From Candidatus Taylorbacteria bacterium RIFCSPHIGHO2_01_FULL_46_22b (GTDB lineage: Bacteria; Patescibacteriota; Minisyncoccia; Phycocordibacterales; DSPV01): DNA of 59,299 nt. The notes beneath the pieces are model-generated. The model ran no database searches and had not been told where the DNA came from. It worked only from the letters and a program-made list of their open reading frames with translations. Each line of letters opens with the position of its first letter. Position 1 is the stretch's first letter. This document shows, piece after piece, positions 33,219 to 41,519 of this stretch. A program made the translations under genes and the position numbers. The stretch covers positions 1 through 59,299 of the forward strand of contig MHRF01000007.1 in the NCBI GenBank assembly GCA_001820875.1, given 5' to 3'.

Positions 33219-33569
33219 ATGTCACGATCGCTTTCAAAAGGGCCATATATTGACCAGAGACTTCTCAAGAAGATTACTGGGAAAAAACCGGAACAAGCCG
33301 GTGTGGTTAAGACGTGGTCTCGCGCTTGTGTCATTAGTCCCGAAATGGTTGGTTTTTCTTTTGGGGTTCACAATGGAAGAGAACATTTGCCAGTTTTAGT
33401 TACCGAAGAAATGGTTGGACACCGCCTCGGTGAATTCTCGCCTACGCGCAAGTTCACTAAACATGGCGGCAAGATGCAGAAGGAACTCGAAGCTAAGAAG
33501 AAAGAGTCTGAAATTGCAGCAGCACAGGCAGCAAAAGCTCCTGCAGCAGGCGCAACCCCAGCAAAATAA
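33219..33569 (+). CDS. rpsS: Ribosomal protein uS19 with C-terminal tail
   Basis: Small-subunit head protein, 116 residues from ATG giving [12 protein letters not shown]. An upstream in-frame extension would start inside the promoter and is rejected. Core motifs: [25 protein letters not shown] and [13 protein letters not shown]. The last 30 residues are an Ala/Pro/Lys-rich tail ([14 protein letters not shown]). It is the first gene of a transcript from a consensus promoter, followed 3 nt later by rplV. Confidence 0.96.
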   Translation: MSRSLSKGPYIDQRLLKKITGKKPEQAGVVKTWSRACVISPEMVGFSFGVHNGREHLPVLVTEEMVGHRLGEFSPTRKFTKHGGKMQKELEAKKKESEIAAAQAAKAPAAGATPAK

Positions 33570-33572
33570 TTT

Positions 33573-33989
33573 ATGATTGAAGCAACACTCAAAAACTATC
33601 GTCAGTCTCCCCGCAAAGTTCGTTTGGTCGCTGATTTAGTGCGCGGAAAGAAAGTTAGTCATGCGCTTGTGATGCTTGATGTACTTAACAAAAAGGCGTC
33701 AGGTCCGATTCGCGGAGCTATCCAGACTGCCGTTGCGAATGCAGCGCATAATTTTAAAATCAGCGCAGATCGTCTGTATGTAAAGGACATCCGAGTAGAC
33801 GAAGGGGTTACGATGAAGCGTTTTCGTCCCCGCGCACGAGGTTCAGCCTTTGAAATAAAGAAGCGTAATAGTCATATTTTTGTTGCTTTGGATACTAAGG
33901 GGGATTCCGTACTTGCAACTCCGAAACGACAAGTAGCTGATGCAAATACACATGATCATGATCGTGTGGAAGAAGCAACCGAAGCATAA
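33573..33989 (+). CDS. rplV: Ribosomal protein uL22
   Basis: Tunnel-lining large-subunit protein; 138 residues. Motifs: QSPRKVRLVADLVRGKKVSHAL, VANAAHNFKISADRLYVKDIRVDEG and the beta-hairpin loop MKRFRPRARGSAFEI. A hydrophilic C-terminal tail of about 20 residues, rich in Asp/His, is extra. It is placed between rpsS and rpsC in the standard order with gaps of 3 and 4 nt. Confidence 0.95.
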   Translation: MIEATLKNYRQSPRKVRLVADLVRGKKVSHALVMLDVLNKKASGPIRGAIQTAVANAAHNFKISADRLYVKDIRVDEGVTMKRFRPRARGSAFEIKKRNSHIFVALDTKGDSVLATPKRQVADANTHDHDRVEEATEA

Positions 33990-33993
33990 TTTT

Positions 33994-34662
33994 ATGTCAC
34001 ACTCCGTACACCCATATTCACACCGACTTGGCATCATCAGAGACTGGAAGTCCCGCTGGTTCGGTATGAAAGACAAATACCGCCAAAATCTCAAGAGCGA
34101 TATTCTCCTGCGAGAGTTTCTGACGAAGCGCTTGCGGGATTTTTATGTCAGCATCATCGAAATCGAGAGAAACGAGAAGATGTTTCGCGTATTGATCAAG
34201 ACTTCGCGCCCAGGCATGTTGCTTGGAAAAAATGGAGAGGGTATCACTGTGCTTCGGACTGATTTGATGAAAATGTTCCATCGCGCAAAGATCGTGATCT
34301 CGCAGGATATCAAAATTGATGTGGAGGAAATCCGTTCACCTGAATCTAGCGCTGCAATTTTGGCCCACATGGTTGCTGAATCTCTTGAAAAGCGACTCCC
34401 ATTCCGCCGCGTTATGAAGCAGATTATTGAAAAGGCGATGGCGAACCGCGACGTGAAAGGAGTGAAAATTTACTGTGGTGGGCGTTTGGGTGGAGCGGAC
34501 ATGGCTCGATCAGAAGAATTGAAGCGCGGCCGGATTCCTTTGCAGACACTTCGCGCTGATGTTGATTTTGCGCGTGAAAAGGCTCATATGACTTACGGTG
34601 ATATTGGTATCAAAGTATGGGTGTATCGCGGCGAAGTATTTGCTAAGAAACAGAACGCATAA
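33994..34662 (+). CDS. rpsC: Ribosomal protein uS3
   Basis: Protein at the mRNA entry site; 222 residues. The ATG after TTT gives [23 protein letters not shown], the usual N-terminus, so a longer form overlapping rplV is rejected. The KH domain has [13 protein letters not shown], and the C-terminal domain has [21 protein letters not shown]. No long C-terminal tail. It lies 4 nt after rplV. Confidence 0.96.
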   Translation: MSHSVHPYSHRLGIIRDWKSRWFGMKDKYRQNLKSDILLREFLTKRLRDFYVSIIEIERNEKMFRVLIKTSRPGMLLGKNGEGITVLRTDLMKMFHRAKIVISQDIKIDVEEIRSPESSAAILAHMVAESLEKRLPFRRVMKQIIEKAMANRDVKGVKIYCGGRLGGADMARSEELKRGRIPLQTLRADVDFAREKAHMTYGDIGIKVWVYRGEVFAKKQNA

Positions 34663-34672
34663 ACATACTTTT

Positions 34673-35104
34673 ATGTTGCTACCGAAAAAAGTAAAATTCA
34701 GAAAATGGCAGACAGGGCGTTCAAATCCGAAACGCGGCCGCATTGATATTCGTGGAGCAAAAATTTCTTTTGGTTCTTTCGGTCTTAAAGCAATGGCAGG
34801 AGGACGTTTGCGTTCGCAACAGATTGAAGCAGCCCGTAAGGCGATGTCTCACATGATTGGAAAGACAGGAAAGATTTGGATTAGAATATTTCCTGATCGG
34901 CCGTACACCGCAAAAGCCGCTGAAGTGGGCATGGGTTCTGGAAAAGGGGATCCGCAGGGATATTGCGTAGAGATTAATCCCGGCCGAGTAATTTTTGAAA
35001 TTGACGGATTGTCGGATGCCGATGCGCACGAAGCGCTTCGCAAAGCAGGCACGAAACTTCCGGTCAAGACGAAGATTGTCAGCCGAGCTATTTCACTGAC
35101 ATGA
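34673..35104 (+). CDS. rplP: Ribosomal protein uL16
   Basis: Late-assembly large-subunit protein that positions tRNA; 143 residues. Start [16 protein letters not shown]; upstream in-frame codons lie in rpsC. In the conserved segment EVRMGKGKG the Arg, which is hydroxylated in E. coli, is replaced (EVGMGSGKG). The following residues ([18 protein letters not shown]) also vary from the usual EYWVA pattern. It overlaps rpmC by 4 nt. Confidence 0.95.
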   Translation: MLLPKKVKFRKWQTGRSNPKRGRIDIRGAKISFGSFGLKAMAGGRLRSQQIEAARKAMSHMIGKTGKIWIRIFPDRPYTAKAAEVGMGSGKGDPQGYCVEINPGRVIFEIDGLSDADAHEALRKAGTKLPVKTKIVSRAISLT

Positions 35105-35307
35105 CCGACGCAAGCACATTAAAACAGAAGAACGAAAAGGAATTGGGACAATTGCTCGAGGAAAAACGACAGCAACTATGGAACTTCCGATTCGGTGCCT
35201 CTGGTGGAAAAACACGCAATGTAAAAGAAGGAAGAACGCTCCGCCGCGAAATCGCCCGAATCTTGACGATACTTGCTGACATGCGACGATCTGAAAAACA
35301 AAAATAA
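35101..35307 (+). CDS. rpmC: Ribosomal protein uL29
   Basis: Small helical large-subunit protein at the tunnel exit; 68 residues. Recognised by [44 protein letters not shown]. It overlaps rplP by 4 nt (ATGA) and precedes rpsQ by 2 nt, in the conserved rplP-rpmC-rpsQ order. Confidence 0.93.
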   Translation: MTDASTLKQKNEKELGQLLEEKRQQLWNFRFGASGGKTRNVKEGRTLRREIARILTILADMRRSEKQK

Positions 35308-35309
35308 TC

Positions 35310-35591
35310 ATGGAACAACACACACAAAAAAAAGAACGACTCGTCACCGGTAAGGTTGTTTCGACTGCTATGAAAGACACGGTGGTTGTGCTCGTGGAGA
35401 GATACATCAAACACCCCAAATATGGTAAGTATCTTTTGCGCACCAAACGCCTGAAGGCGCATGATGCAGGGAATACGTGCGCAATGGGTGACGTTGTTTT
35501 TCTCAAAGAGACCGCCCCGATTTCAAAAGACAAGCATTTTAAGGTGGTCGGCAAACAAGTAGCCGCCGTAGCCGCGGAGATTTCAGCATAA
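35310..35591 (+). CDS. rpsQ: Ribosomal protein uS17
   Basis: Primary 16S rRNA-binding OB-fold protein; 93 residues. Motifs: LVTGKVVSTAMKDTVVVLVERYIKHPKYGKYL, LKAHDAGNTCAMGDVVFLKETAPISK. Slightly longer than the E. coli form because of a C-terminal Ala/Val-rich tail. Follows rpmC by 2 nt. Confidence 0.95.
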   Translation: MEQHTQKKERLVTGKVVSTAMKDTVVVLVERYIKHPKYGKYLLRTKRLKAHDAGNTCAMGDVVFLKETAPISKDKHFKVVGKQVAAVAAEISA

Positions 35592-35600
35592 AACACTCTC

Positions 35601-35972
35601 ATGATTCAACCACGATCAATTGTTGTTATCGCAGATAATTCAGGAGGCAAAATCGGCCGCATTTTCAAAGTGCTTGGTGGTTCACGTAAACGCTATGCAA
35701 CAATTGGCGATAAAGTGGTTCTTTCAGTGCAAAAAGCAGAACCGCGGAAAGGGGTAAAGAAGAAAGATGTCTTGCAAGGAGTAGTGGTACGACAACGAAA
35801 TGCAATTCGTCGCAAAGATGGTTCGTATATCCGTTTTGATGAGAATGCGGTGGTGATTCTTGAAAAAGGTAAGATGGAACCGATTGCGGGACGTGTATTC
35901 GGTCCGATTCCTCGCGAGATTGCAGAATTGGGATATCAGAAAATCGCGTCACTTGCGCCGGAAATAATTTAA
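35601..35972 (+). CDS. rplN: Ribosomal protein uL14
   Basis: Large-subunit interface protein; 123 residues, normal length. Recognised by VVIADNSGGKIGRIFKVLGGSRKRYATIGDKVV, DENAVVILEKGKMEPIAGRVFGPIPREI. The usual SGAK after DN reads SGGK. It is 9 nt after rpsQ and 5 nt before rplX. Confidence 0.96.
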   Translation: MIQPRSIVVIADNSGGKIGRIFKVLGGSRKRYATIGDKVVLSVQKAEPRKGVKKKDVLQGVVVRQRNAIRRKDGSYIRFDENAVVILEKGKMEPIAGRVFGPIPREIAELGYQKIASLAPEII

Positions 35973-35977
35973 CTATC

Positions 35978-36283
35978 ATGAAAATCAAGAAAGGAGACAA
36001 CGTCATACTTATTTCAGGAGCCGACAAAGGCAAGACCGGCAAGGTAGTAGCTTCTTTTCCGACTGATCAGAAAGTGGTGATTGAAGGGCTAAATATGCGC
36101 AAGAAACATCAGCGGGCGAGCCGCTCTGATCAGAAAGGGCAGGTGATAGAAAAAGCGATGCCGATACATGTTTCGAACGTCGCGATTGTGGATCCGTCAA
36201 ACGGGAAAGCAAGTCGCGTGGGCAAGAAATTGGTAGGAGAGAAATTTGTACGTATCAGCAAGAAAAGTGGTTCGACACTCTAA
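35978..36283 (+). CDS. rplX: Ribosomal protein uL24
   Basis: Assembly-initiating large-subunit protein; 101 residues with a KOW motif at the N-terminus (KKGDNVILISGADKGKTGKVV) and GLNMRKKHQRASRSDQKGQVIEKAMPIHVSNVAIVDP. Normal length. It lies between rplN and rplE. Confidence 0.95.
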   Translation: MKIKKGDNVILISGADKGKTGKVVASFPTDQKVVIEGLNMRKKHQRASRSDQKGQVIEKAMPIHVSNVAIVDPSNGKASRVGKKLVGEKFVRISKKSGSTL

Positions 36284-36292
36284 AAAGTAATC

Positions 36293-36832
36293 ATGGAAAC
36301 GACACAGAAAAAACAAAGCGCAGCCTTCGGGGTATTGCAAAAGAAATTAGGGATTACCAATCCTATGCAGTCGCCGCGTCTCGTAAAAGTCGTGGTAAAT
36401 GCAGGCACCGGATCATTTAAAGATAAAAAGAAGAACGAGATTGTTATTGATCGTCTTTTGAAGATTACTGGACAGAAGCCGGCAGTGCGCGGTGCGAAGA
36501 AATCAATAGCGTCCTTTAAATTGCGACAGGGTGACCCTGTTGGGTATCAAATTACCTTGCGAGGCAGACGCATGATGGATTTTCTCGATCGTCTGCTCAA
36601 TATTGCATTTCCCAGAACTAAAGACTTCAAAGGAATTTCTACCACAGGTATTGATGAAATGGGGAATCTCACTGTCGGTATAAAAGAGCACATCATTTTC
36701 CCTGAAACGGTGGATGAAGAGCTCAAGGATATCTTCGGTATTGCGGTTACAGTGGTGACGACTGCGAAAGATCGCAAAACTGCGAAAGAGTTTTTCACGT
36801 ATCTCGGGTTTCCGTTCAAAAAGGAAGCATAG
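36293..36832 (+). CDS. rplE: Ribosomal protein uL5
   Basis: Central-protuberance protein that binds 5S rRNA; 179 residues. Motifs: RLVKVVVNAGTGSFK, TGQKPAVRGAKKSIASFKLRQGDPVGYQITLRG, MMDFLDRLLNIAFPR, GNLTVGIKEHIIFPE. It is the last gene of the rpsS transcript before a new promoter in front of rpsN. Confidence 0.96.
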   Translation: METTQKKQSAAFGVLQKKLGITNPMQSPRLVKVVVNAGTGSFKDKKKNEIVIDRLLKITGQKPAVRGAKKSIASFKLRQGDPVGYQITLRGRRMMDFLDRLLNIAFPRTKDFKGISTTGIDEMGNLTVGIKEHIIFPETVDEELKDIFGIAVTVVTTAKDRKTAKEFFTYLGFPFKKEA

Positions 36833-36842
36833 TGGATTTGGT

Positions 36843-36872
36843 TTGACATTCCCGAGGCTTCTCTGCTAGTAT
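36843..36872 (+). promoter_or_regulatory. rpsN promoter within the spc cluster
   Basis: TTGACA, 18-nt spacer, TAGTAT, in the only sizeable gap (164 nt) between rplE and rpsN. Confidence 0.8.
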
Positions 36873-36884
36873 AGCGAAGCGCTC

Positions 36885-36975
36885 AATTGAGTGCAGAGTT
36901 TAAATAGTTGGCACTGTTGGAATCACCGCCTTGGTACACGAAAGTTTCTGGATAAGGCATGTTGATACCCAACGA
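36885..36975 (+). promoter_or_regulatory. Structured leader of the rpsN transcript
   Basis: Predicted 118-nt leader with nested pairings GTTGG/CCAAC (36907-36911 with 36969-36973) and GCCTT/AAGGC (36928-36932 with 36954-36958), plus an upstream palindrome-like GCGCTCAATTGAGTGC. This could be a ribosomal-protein binding site; the protein is unknown. Confidence 0.45.
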
Positions 36976-36996
36976 ACCAGCTATCATTTTAATTAA

Positions 36997-37182
36997 ATGG
37001 CAAAGACATCAACATACGTACGATCCCTCAAGAAACCGAAATATAAAAGTCGCGTGGTGCGGCGCTGTTTCCGTTGCGGTCGCAAGCGTGGGTATATTCG
37101 CGATTTCGGTCTGTGCCGAATTTGTTTCCGTGAGTATGCAAACGAGGGAATGATCCCCGGTATTAGAAAATCATCATGGTAA
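36997..37182 (+). CDS. rpsN: Ribosomal protein uS14, zinc-binding short form
   Basis: Small-subunit head protein of 61 residues. The two CxxC pairs of the zinc form are CFRCGRKRG and CRICFRE. The C-terminus [10 protein letters not shown] is typical. It is the first gene after a separate promoter and a structured leader. Its last codons overlap rpsH by 7 nt. Confidence 0.95.
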   Translation: MAKTSTYVRSLKKPKYKSRVVRRCFRCGRKRGYIRDFGLCRICFREYANEGMIPGIRKSSW

Positions 37183-37571
37183 AAGATCCAATTTCAAATT
37201 TTATCGTTAAGTTGCTTAATGCGGGAAAAGCCGGCAAGCCGACTGTCTTGATGAGTTATTCCAAGCATGTTGCCGCAATTGCAGAAGTGCTCCAGAAGGA
37301 AGGATTTCTTGCGAGCGTGGAGCGCAAAGGCAAGAAGCCGGCAAAACATCTTGAAGTGGTGATCGCATTTAATGAACAGAAACAGTCGAAGATAAATGGC
37401 GTTGATCGAATTTCAAAACCGTCCCGCCGCGTGTATGAACAATCCAAACATTTGCACCCAGTGATGAATGGTCTCGGCCGACTTATTTTGTCTACTCCGA
37501 GAGGAATCATGACCGACCGCACTGCACGCAAAGAGAGAGTCGGAGGGGAGTTACTATTCAAAATTTGGTAA
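37176..37571 (+). CDS. rpsH: Ribosomal protein uS8
   Basis: 16S rRNA-binding protein; 131 residues. Recognised by [32 protein letters not shown] and [26 protein letters not shown]. In E. coli S8 represses the spc operon; the structured leader upstream of rpsN is a possible site here, but that is inference. It overlaps rpsN by 7 nt. Confidence 0.95.
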   Translation: MVKDPISNFIVKLLNAGKAGKPTVLMSYSKHVAAIAEVLQKEGFLASVERKGKKPAKHLEVVIAFNEQKQSKINGVDRISKPSRRVYEQSKHLHPVMNGLGRLILSTPRGIMTDRTARKERVGGELLFKIW

Positions 37572-37576
37572 TTACT

Positions 37577-38125
37577 ATGTCACGCCTTGGAAAAAAACCT
37601 ATTATGATTCCCGCAAACACGCAAGTTACTTGTGTGAATGGTGAGATGCGCGTGAAAGGCCCTCTGGGAGAATTGACCCGCATGATTCGTCCGGTGATTA
37701 ATGTTTCTATTGAAGGAAGCGCAGTTACCTTGAGCCCGAACGCCACTTCCAAAGAAGCAAAAGCGCTCTGGGGCACTTATGCGTCAGAGCTCCGATCAAT
37801 GATTGCTGGTGTAAATAAACCGTTTGAAAAGAAATTGCTTATCGAAGGTATTGGATACAAAGCAGATGCAAAAGGTTCGGACATCAATATGTCGCTTGGC
37901 TTCTCTCATCCGGTAAAAGTGGCAATTCCCGCAGGCATTAAAGTGGTTACTGAAAAAGCGGCAATTATGATATCAGGCATTGATAAAGAATTGGTAGGCC
38001 GATTTGCTTCAGAAATTCGTGCATTGAAAAAGCCTGAACCATATAAAGGGAAAGGAATTCGTTATGAGGGCGAAGTGGTGCATTTGAAGCAGGGTAAGAA
38101 AGCCGGCGCAACCACTGCAGGATAA
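37577..38125 (+). CDS. rplF: Ribosomal protein uL6
   Basis: Large-subunit protein near the factor-binding site; 182 residues from the ATG giving MSRLGKKPIMIP; an in-frame GTG-type extension of four codons overlaps rpsH and is not used. Two repeats of the uL6 fold are visible; the C-terminal motif is KKPEPYKGKGIRYEGEVVHLKQGKKAG. It is followed 6 nt later by rplR. Confidence 0.95.
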   Translation: MSRLGKKPIMIPANTQVTCVNGEMRVKGPLGELTRMIRPVINVSIEGSAVTLSPNATSKEAKALWGTYASELRSMIAGVNKPFEKKLLIEGIGYKADAKGSDINMSLGFSHPVKVAIPAGIKVVTEKAAIMISGIDKELVGRFASEIRALKKPEPYKGKGIRYEGEVVHLKQGKKAGATTAG

Positions 38126-38131
38126 ACACAT

Positions 38132-38488
38132 ATGGCTATTACACGAAACAACACAGCAGGTTTGAAACGAGAGCGTCGCCACCGCCGCGTGCGTTCCCGC
38201 GTATCGGGAATTGCAGAACGGCCACGCATGGCAGTATTCAAATCCAATAGATACTTGTATGTCCAATTGATTGATGATACTCGAGGAGTAACGCTTGCTG
38301 CCGCAACGACCAAGGGGATGACCAAAGGTTCTATGCTTGAAAAAGCATCAGAGCTCGGAAAAACGATTGCTGAACTCGGACAGAAGCAGAAAATCACTAA
38401 AGTAGTATTTGACCGAGGCGGATATTTATACACCGGCAAGATAAAGGCGGTTGCAGATGGCGCGCGCGCCGCAGGGTTAGTATTTTAA
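38132..38488 (+). CDS. rplR: Ribosomal protein uL18
   Basis: 5S rRNA-binding protein; 118 residues. Motifs: LKRERRHRRVRSRVSGIAERPRMAVFKSNRYLYVQLIDD, VVFDRGGYLYTGKIKAVADGARAAGLVF. Normal length and standard position between rplF and rpsE. Confidence 0.95.
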   Translation: MAITRNNTAGLKRERRHRRVRSRVSGIAERPRMAVFKSNRYLYVQLIDDTRGVTLAAATTKGMTKGSMLEKASELGKTIAELGQKQKITKVVFDRGGYLYTGKIKAVADGARAAGLVF

Positions 38489-38496
38489 ATTCATCT

Positions 38497-39153
38497 ATGA
38501 CTGATGCAGAACAACCAAAAGTAGTGCAGGGAACACAACAGACAGCAACTCCCGCTGTCGCGGCTCCTTCGTCTGCTCAAGCTTCCCCTCGACAGGGAGA
38601 TACGCGCGATCGTATGCCGTTCCGCCGAAAGAATGTGCGCCGACAAGGTCGCGATGGCAAGATGCGTCAGGAATATGATCAGAAACTCCTCAATATCCGC
38701 CGTGTAGCCCGCGTTTCAACCGGTGGTCGCCGATTTAGTTTCAGTGTTGCCATGATTTTGGGCAATCGAAAGGGACTTGTTGGGGTAGGTACGGGAAAGG
38801 GGACTGATACCGCAATTGCAATTGAAAAAGCGATGCGAAGTGCAAAGAAAAACATGGTCAAGATCCTCCTAACTTCGTCTGGCTCTATTCCTCATTATGT
38901 AGAAGCAAAGTATTCAAGCGCACGTATTATGCTTATTCCTGCTCGCGGACGAGGAGTAGTTGCAGGCGGCGCGGTGCGCAACATCATTGAACTTGCAGGC
39001 ATCAAAGACGTTACGGCAAAGATTCTTTCGCCGAGCAAAAACAGTTTGAACAATGCGCGCGCGACCATGTTGGCGCTTTCTCGTTTGACTAACCGCGGTT
39101 CAGGTATGTCTGTCAAAACTGTCGAAAATAAAACAGAAGTAACAGAGAAATAA
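38497..39153 (+). CDS. rpsE: Ribosomal protein uS5 with N-terminal extension
   Basis: Small-subunit fidelity protein; 218 residues. A Gln/Pro/Ala-rich N-terminal segment of about 60 residues precedes the double-stranded-RNA-binding core (LLNIRRVARVSTGGRRFSFSVAMILGNRKGLVGVGTGKG). The C-terminal domain has LIPARGRGVVAGGAVRNIIELAGI. The usual next gene, rpmD (uL30), is missing; rplO follows after 8 nt. Confidence 0.95.
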   Translation: MTDAEQPKVVQGTQQTATPAVAAPSSAQASPRQGDTRDRMPFRRKNVRRQGRDGKMRQEYDQKLLNIRRVARVSTGGRRFSFSVAMILGNRKGLVGVGTGKGTDTAIAIEKAMRSAKKNMVKILLTSSGSIPHYVEAKYSSARIMLIPARGRGVVAGGAVRNIIELAGIKDVTAKILSPSKNSLNNARATMLALSRLTNRGSGMSVKTVENKTEVTEK

Positions 39154-39161
39154 TTTTTATC

Positions 39162-39605
39162 ATGCAAGTGCACAATGTAAAAAGAAATACCAAGCGCAAA
39201 TACTCACAATCGGTGGGACGTGGAGGCAAGCGCGGTAAAACTTCAGGGCGTGGCACTAAAGGTCAGAAAGCTCGTTCAGGACGCAAGATCCGCCCTGAAA
39301 TCCGAGATGTGATTATGCGTATTCCCAAATTGCGCGGTCATGGCAAAAACAGCAATTTCAGCATTCAAACCAAACCAACTATGGTGAATCTTTCTAGTAT
39401 CGAAAAACATTTTTCAGCAGGAGACACGATTAATCCGACCACTCTTGTTGAAAAAGGGTTGGTGAATCTCATTGAAGGAAAACTTCCGGTAGTGAAAATC
39501 CTTGCAGATGGCGATCTAGGGAAGAAAGTGATGGTAGAAGGTTGCCGCATTTCAGTTTCAGCAAAAGCTAAGATCGAGAAAGCGGGTGGCGCAGTAAAGA
39601 ACTAA
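39162..39605 (+). CDS. rplO: Ribosomal protein uL15
   Basis: Late-assembly large-subunit protein; 147 residues. The Gly/Lys/Arg-rich N-terminus is typical (SVGRGGKRGKTSGRGTKGQKARSG), as is the C-terminal VKILADGDLGKKVMVEGCRISVSAKAKIEKAGG. It follows rpsE directly because rpmD is absent, and leads into secY. Confidence 0.95.
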   Translation: MQVHNVKRNTKRKYSQSVGRGGKRGKTSGRGTKGQKARSGRKIRPEIRDVIMRIPKLRGHGKNSNFSIQTKPTMVNLSSIEKHFSAGDTINPTTLVEKGLVNLIEGKLPVVKILADGDLGKKVMVEGCRISVSAKAKIEKAGGAVKN

Positions 39606-39612
39606 TCTCTAT

Positions 39613-40884
39613 ATGAATAACTTTTTTATAAAATTGGGATTGATATTCAAGGATCCTCTCTTGCGTCGCCGCGCGCTTTTTACCGTAGGTCTTTTGGTGG
39701 TGTTTCGTCTTTTGGCGACCATCCCAATCCCTGGAGTTGATTTAGTTCAGCTTCAGCAATTGTTTGCAAATAACCAATTCTTGGGCCTCGTTGATATATT
39801 TTCAGGAGGCGGATTTTCCAATCTCTCAATCATGATGCTTGGAGTGAGTCCGTTTATCACTGCAACTATCATCATGCAGTTGCTGACAATGGTCTTTCCC
39901 AAGTTGAAAGCGATGTATCAGGAAGAGGGGGAATCTGGACGAATGAAATTTTCACAATATTCAAGACTTCTGACCATTCCTCTCGGATTGATTCAAGGAT
40001 ACGGTTTTATGGCCCTTCTTGCCCGCCAACAGGTGCTCGGTGCTATAGGGTCTTTCGACATCCTCATTAACGTGATTATTATCACTGCCGGATCGATTCT
40101 CTTGATGTGGATCGGCGAACTGATCACTGAATTCGGAATTGGAAACGGTGTGTCTCTGATTATCTTTGCAGGTATTATCGCTGGACTGCCTTCAGTGATC
40201 AGCCAGCAATTGTTTACATTTGATCCGTCACAGATTCCGTTGTACGCAGGATTTTTGATAGCAGGACTAGCAGTGGTCTTGGGAGTTGTTGTGGTCACCG
40301 AAGCTGAACGTCCAATTCCTGTGACATATGCCCGTCGTGTACGAGGCATGAAGGTCTATGGCGGGGTTTCCACCTACTTGCCTTTACGTCTCAATCAGGC
40401 AGGGGTGATTCCAATTATCTTCGCTCTTTCCATCCTCCTGTTTCCTCAAATGATTGTGAACTTCCTCGCGACATTCGATAACGGAGTAGTGCAGGCCGCG
40501 GTTTCTTTGTTGAATGCGTTCCTCACGAACGTGTGGCTGTATTCGATCTTCTATTTCCTTCTGGTGGTGATATTTACCTACTTCTATACTGCAGTTACTT
40601 TTGACCCGCATACACTTTCAACAAACCTGCAGAAGAACGGGGCATTTGTCCCTGGAGTGCGCCCAGGCCAATCAACCGCCGATTTCATCTCTCGAATTTT
40701 GACTCGTATCACATTGGTGGGAGCTGTCTTTCTGGGTGTGGTAGCGATTCTCCCTCTGATCGTTCAGAATCTCACGGGTATTTCAGCTTTGGCAATCGGA
40801 GGCACCGCGCTTCTTATCGTGGTGTCAGTGGTGCTTGACCTGATGAAGAAAATTGATGCGCAGGTTTCGATGCGTGAATACTAG
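39613..40884 (+). CDS. secY: Protein translocase subunit SecY
   Basis: Central channel of the Sec translocon; 423 residues with ten membrane segments. The N-terminal FRLLATIPIPGVD, plug-region GGGFSNLSIMMLGVSPFITATIIMQL, and the cytoplasmic loop Arg-rich segment TYARRVRGMKVYGG are all present. Normal length. It is coupled to rplO (7-nt gap) and followed by adk, whose -10 lies just beyond the secY stop. Confidence 0.97.
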   Translation: MNNFFIKLGLIFKDPLLRRRALFTVGLLVVFRLLATIPIPGVDLVQLQQLFANNQFLGLVDIFSGGGFSNLSIMMLGVSPFITATIIMQLLTMVFPKLKAMYQEEGESGRMKFSQYSRLLTIPLGLIQGYGFMALLARQQVLGAIGSFDILINVIIITAGSILLMWIGELITEFGIGNGVSLIIFAGIIAGLPSVISQQLFTFDPSQIPLYAGFLIAGLAVVLGVVVVTEAERPIPVTYARRVRGMKVYGGVSTYLPLRLNQAGVIPIIFALSILLFPQMIVNFLATFDNGVVQAAVSLLNAFLTNVWLYSIFYFLLVVIFTYFYTAVTFDPHTLSTNLQKNGAFVPGVRPGQSTADFISRILTRITLVGAVFLGVVAILPLIVQNLTGISALAIGGTALLIVVSVVLDLMKKIDAQVSMREY

Positions 40885-40892
40885 TTTTTTTG

Positions 40893-40898
40893 TATACT
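40893..40898 (+). promoter_or_regulatory. -10 upstream of adk
   Basis: TATACT preceded by TG, ending 9 nt before the adk ATG at 40908. Near-leaderless. Confidence 0.55.
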
Positions 40899-40907
40899 AA
40901 CTACTAT

Positions 40908-41510
40908 ATGACACAGACGCCGAAGACGTTTATTTTTATTGGACGGTCAGGATGCGGGAAAGGGACGCAGGCAGATTTGCTCATCGATTATTTAAAGAAA
41001 AATGATCCTGCCCGTGAGGTAGTGTATCTTGAAATCGGAAAATTATTTCGAGATTTTTGGAAAGGCGAAGGGTATACCCAAGAGTTATCAAAGAATATAT
41101 ATGCTGAAGGGGGATTGCAGCCCGAGTTTCTAGCGATTTCCACATGGTCTCAATTTCTTATCAACCACATGAAATCTAATGTACACGTGGTGATTGACGG
41201 TGTTCCGAGGAGTTTGACGCAAGCTCTCGCACTTGATTCGGTGGCGAAGTTTTATAGCTGGGATTGCCCCAACATACTTCTTCTGAACATATCTCGGGAG
41301 ATGGCTAAATCCCGCCTTTTGGCGCGCAAGCGAGCAGACGACAGCGAAAAGGGTATTGACGCGCGACTTGATTGGTTTGATACAGACGTGGCTAAAGCTA
41401 TTACCTTCTATGAAGATAGCCAAAACTATGCTTTTCACGATATAAATGGCGATCAGAGCGTAGAGGCGATACATCAGGAAATCTTGCAGAAAACAGGCCT
41501 CCTAGGGTAA
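40908..41510 (+). CDS. adk: Adenylate kinase family nucleotide kinase
   Basis: Interconverts adenine nucleotides (ATP + AMP to 2 ADP). 200 residues from ATG 40908; an in-frame TTG at 40890 is inside the promoter. P-loop GRSGCGKGTQ, the NMP-binding segment LEIGKLFRDF, IDGVPRSLTQA, and the LID Arg motif RADDSEKGIDARLDWF. The usual GGPGSGKGT is GRSGCGKGT and the LID is short with no zinc Cys. Standard secY-adk-map order supports the call; a related nucleoside-monophosphate kinase cannot be fully excluded. Confidence 0.85.
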   Translation: MTQTPKTFIFIGRSGCGKGTQADLLIDYLKKNDPAREVVYLEIGKLFRDFWKGEGYTQELSKNIYAEGGLQPEFLAISTWSQFLINHMKSNVHVVIDGVPRSLTQALALDSVAKFYSWDCPNILLLNISREMAKSRLLARKRADDSEKGIDARLDWFDTDVAKAITFYEDSQNYAFHDINGDQSVEAIHQEILQKTGLLG

Positions 41511-41513
41511 TCT
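41508..41513 (+). promoter_or_regulatory. -10 of map, leaderless
   Basis: TAATCT, overlapping the adk stop codon, ends 6 nt before the map ATG at 41520. Confidence 0.5.
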
Positions 41514-41519
41514 AGCACT

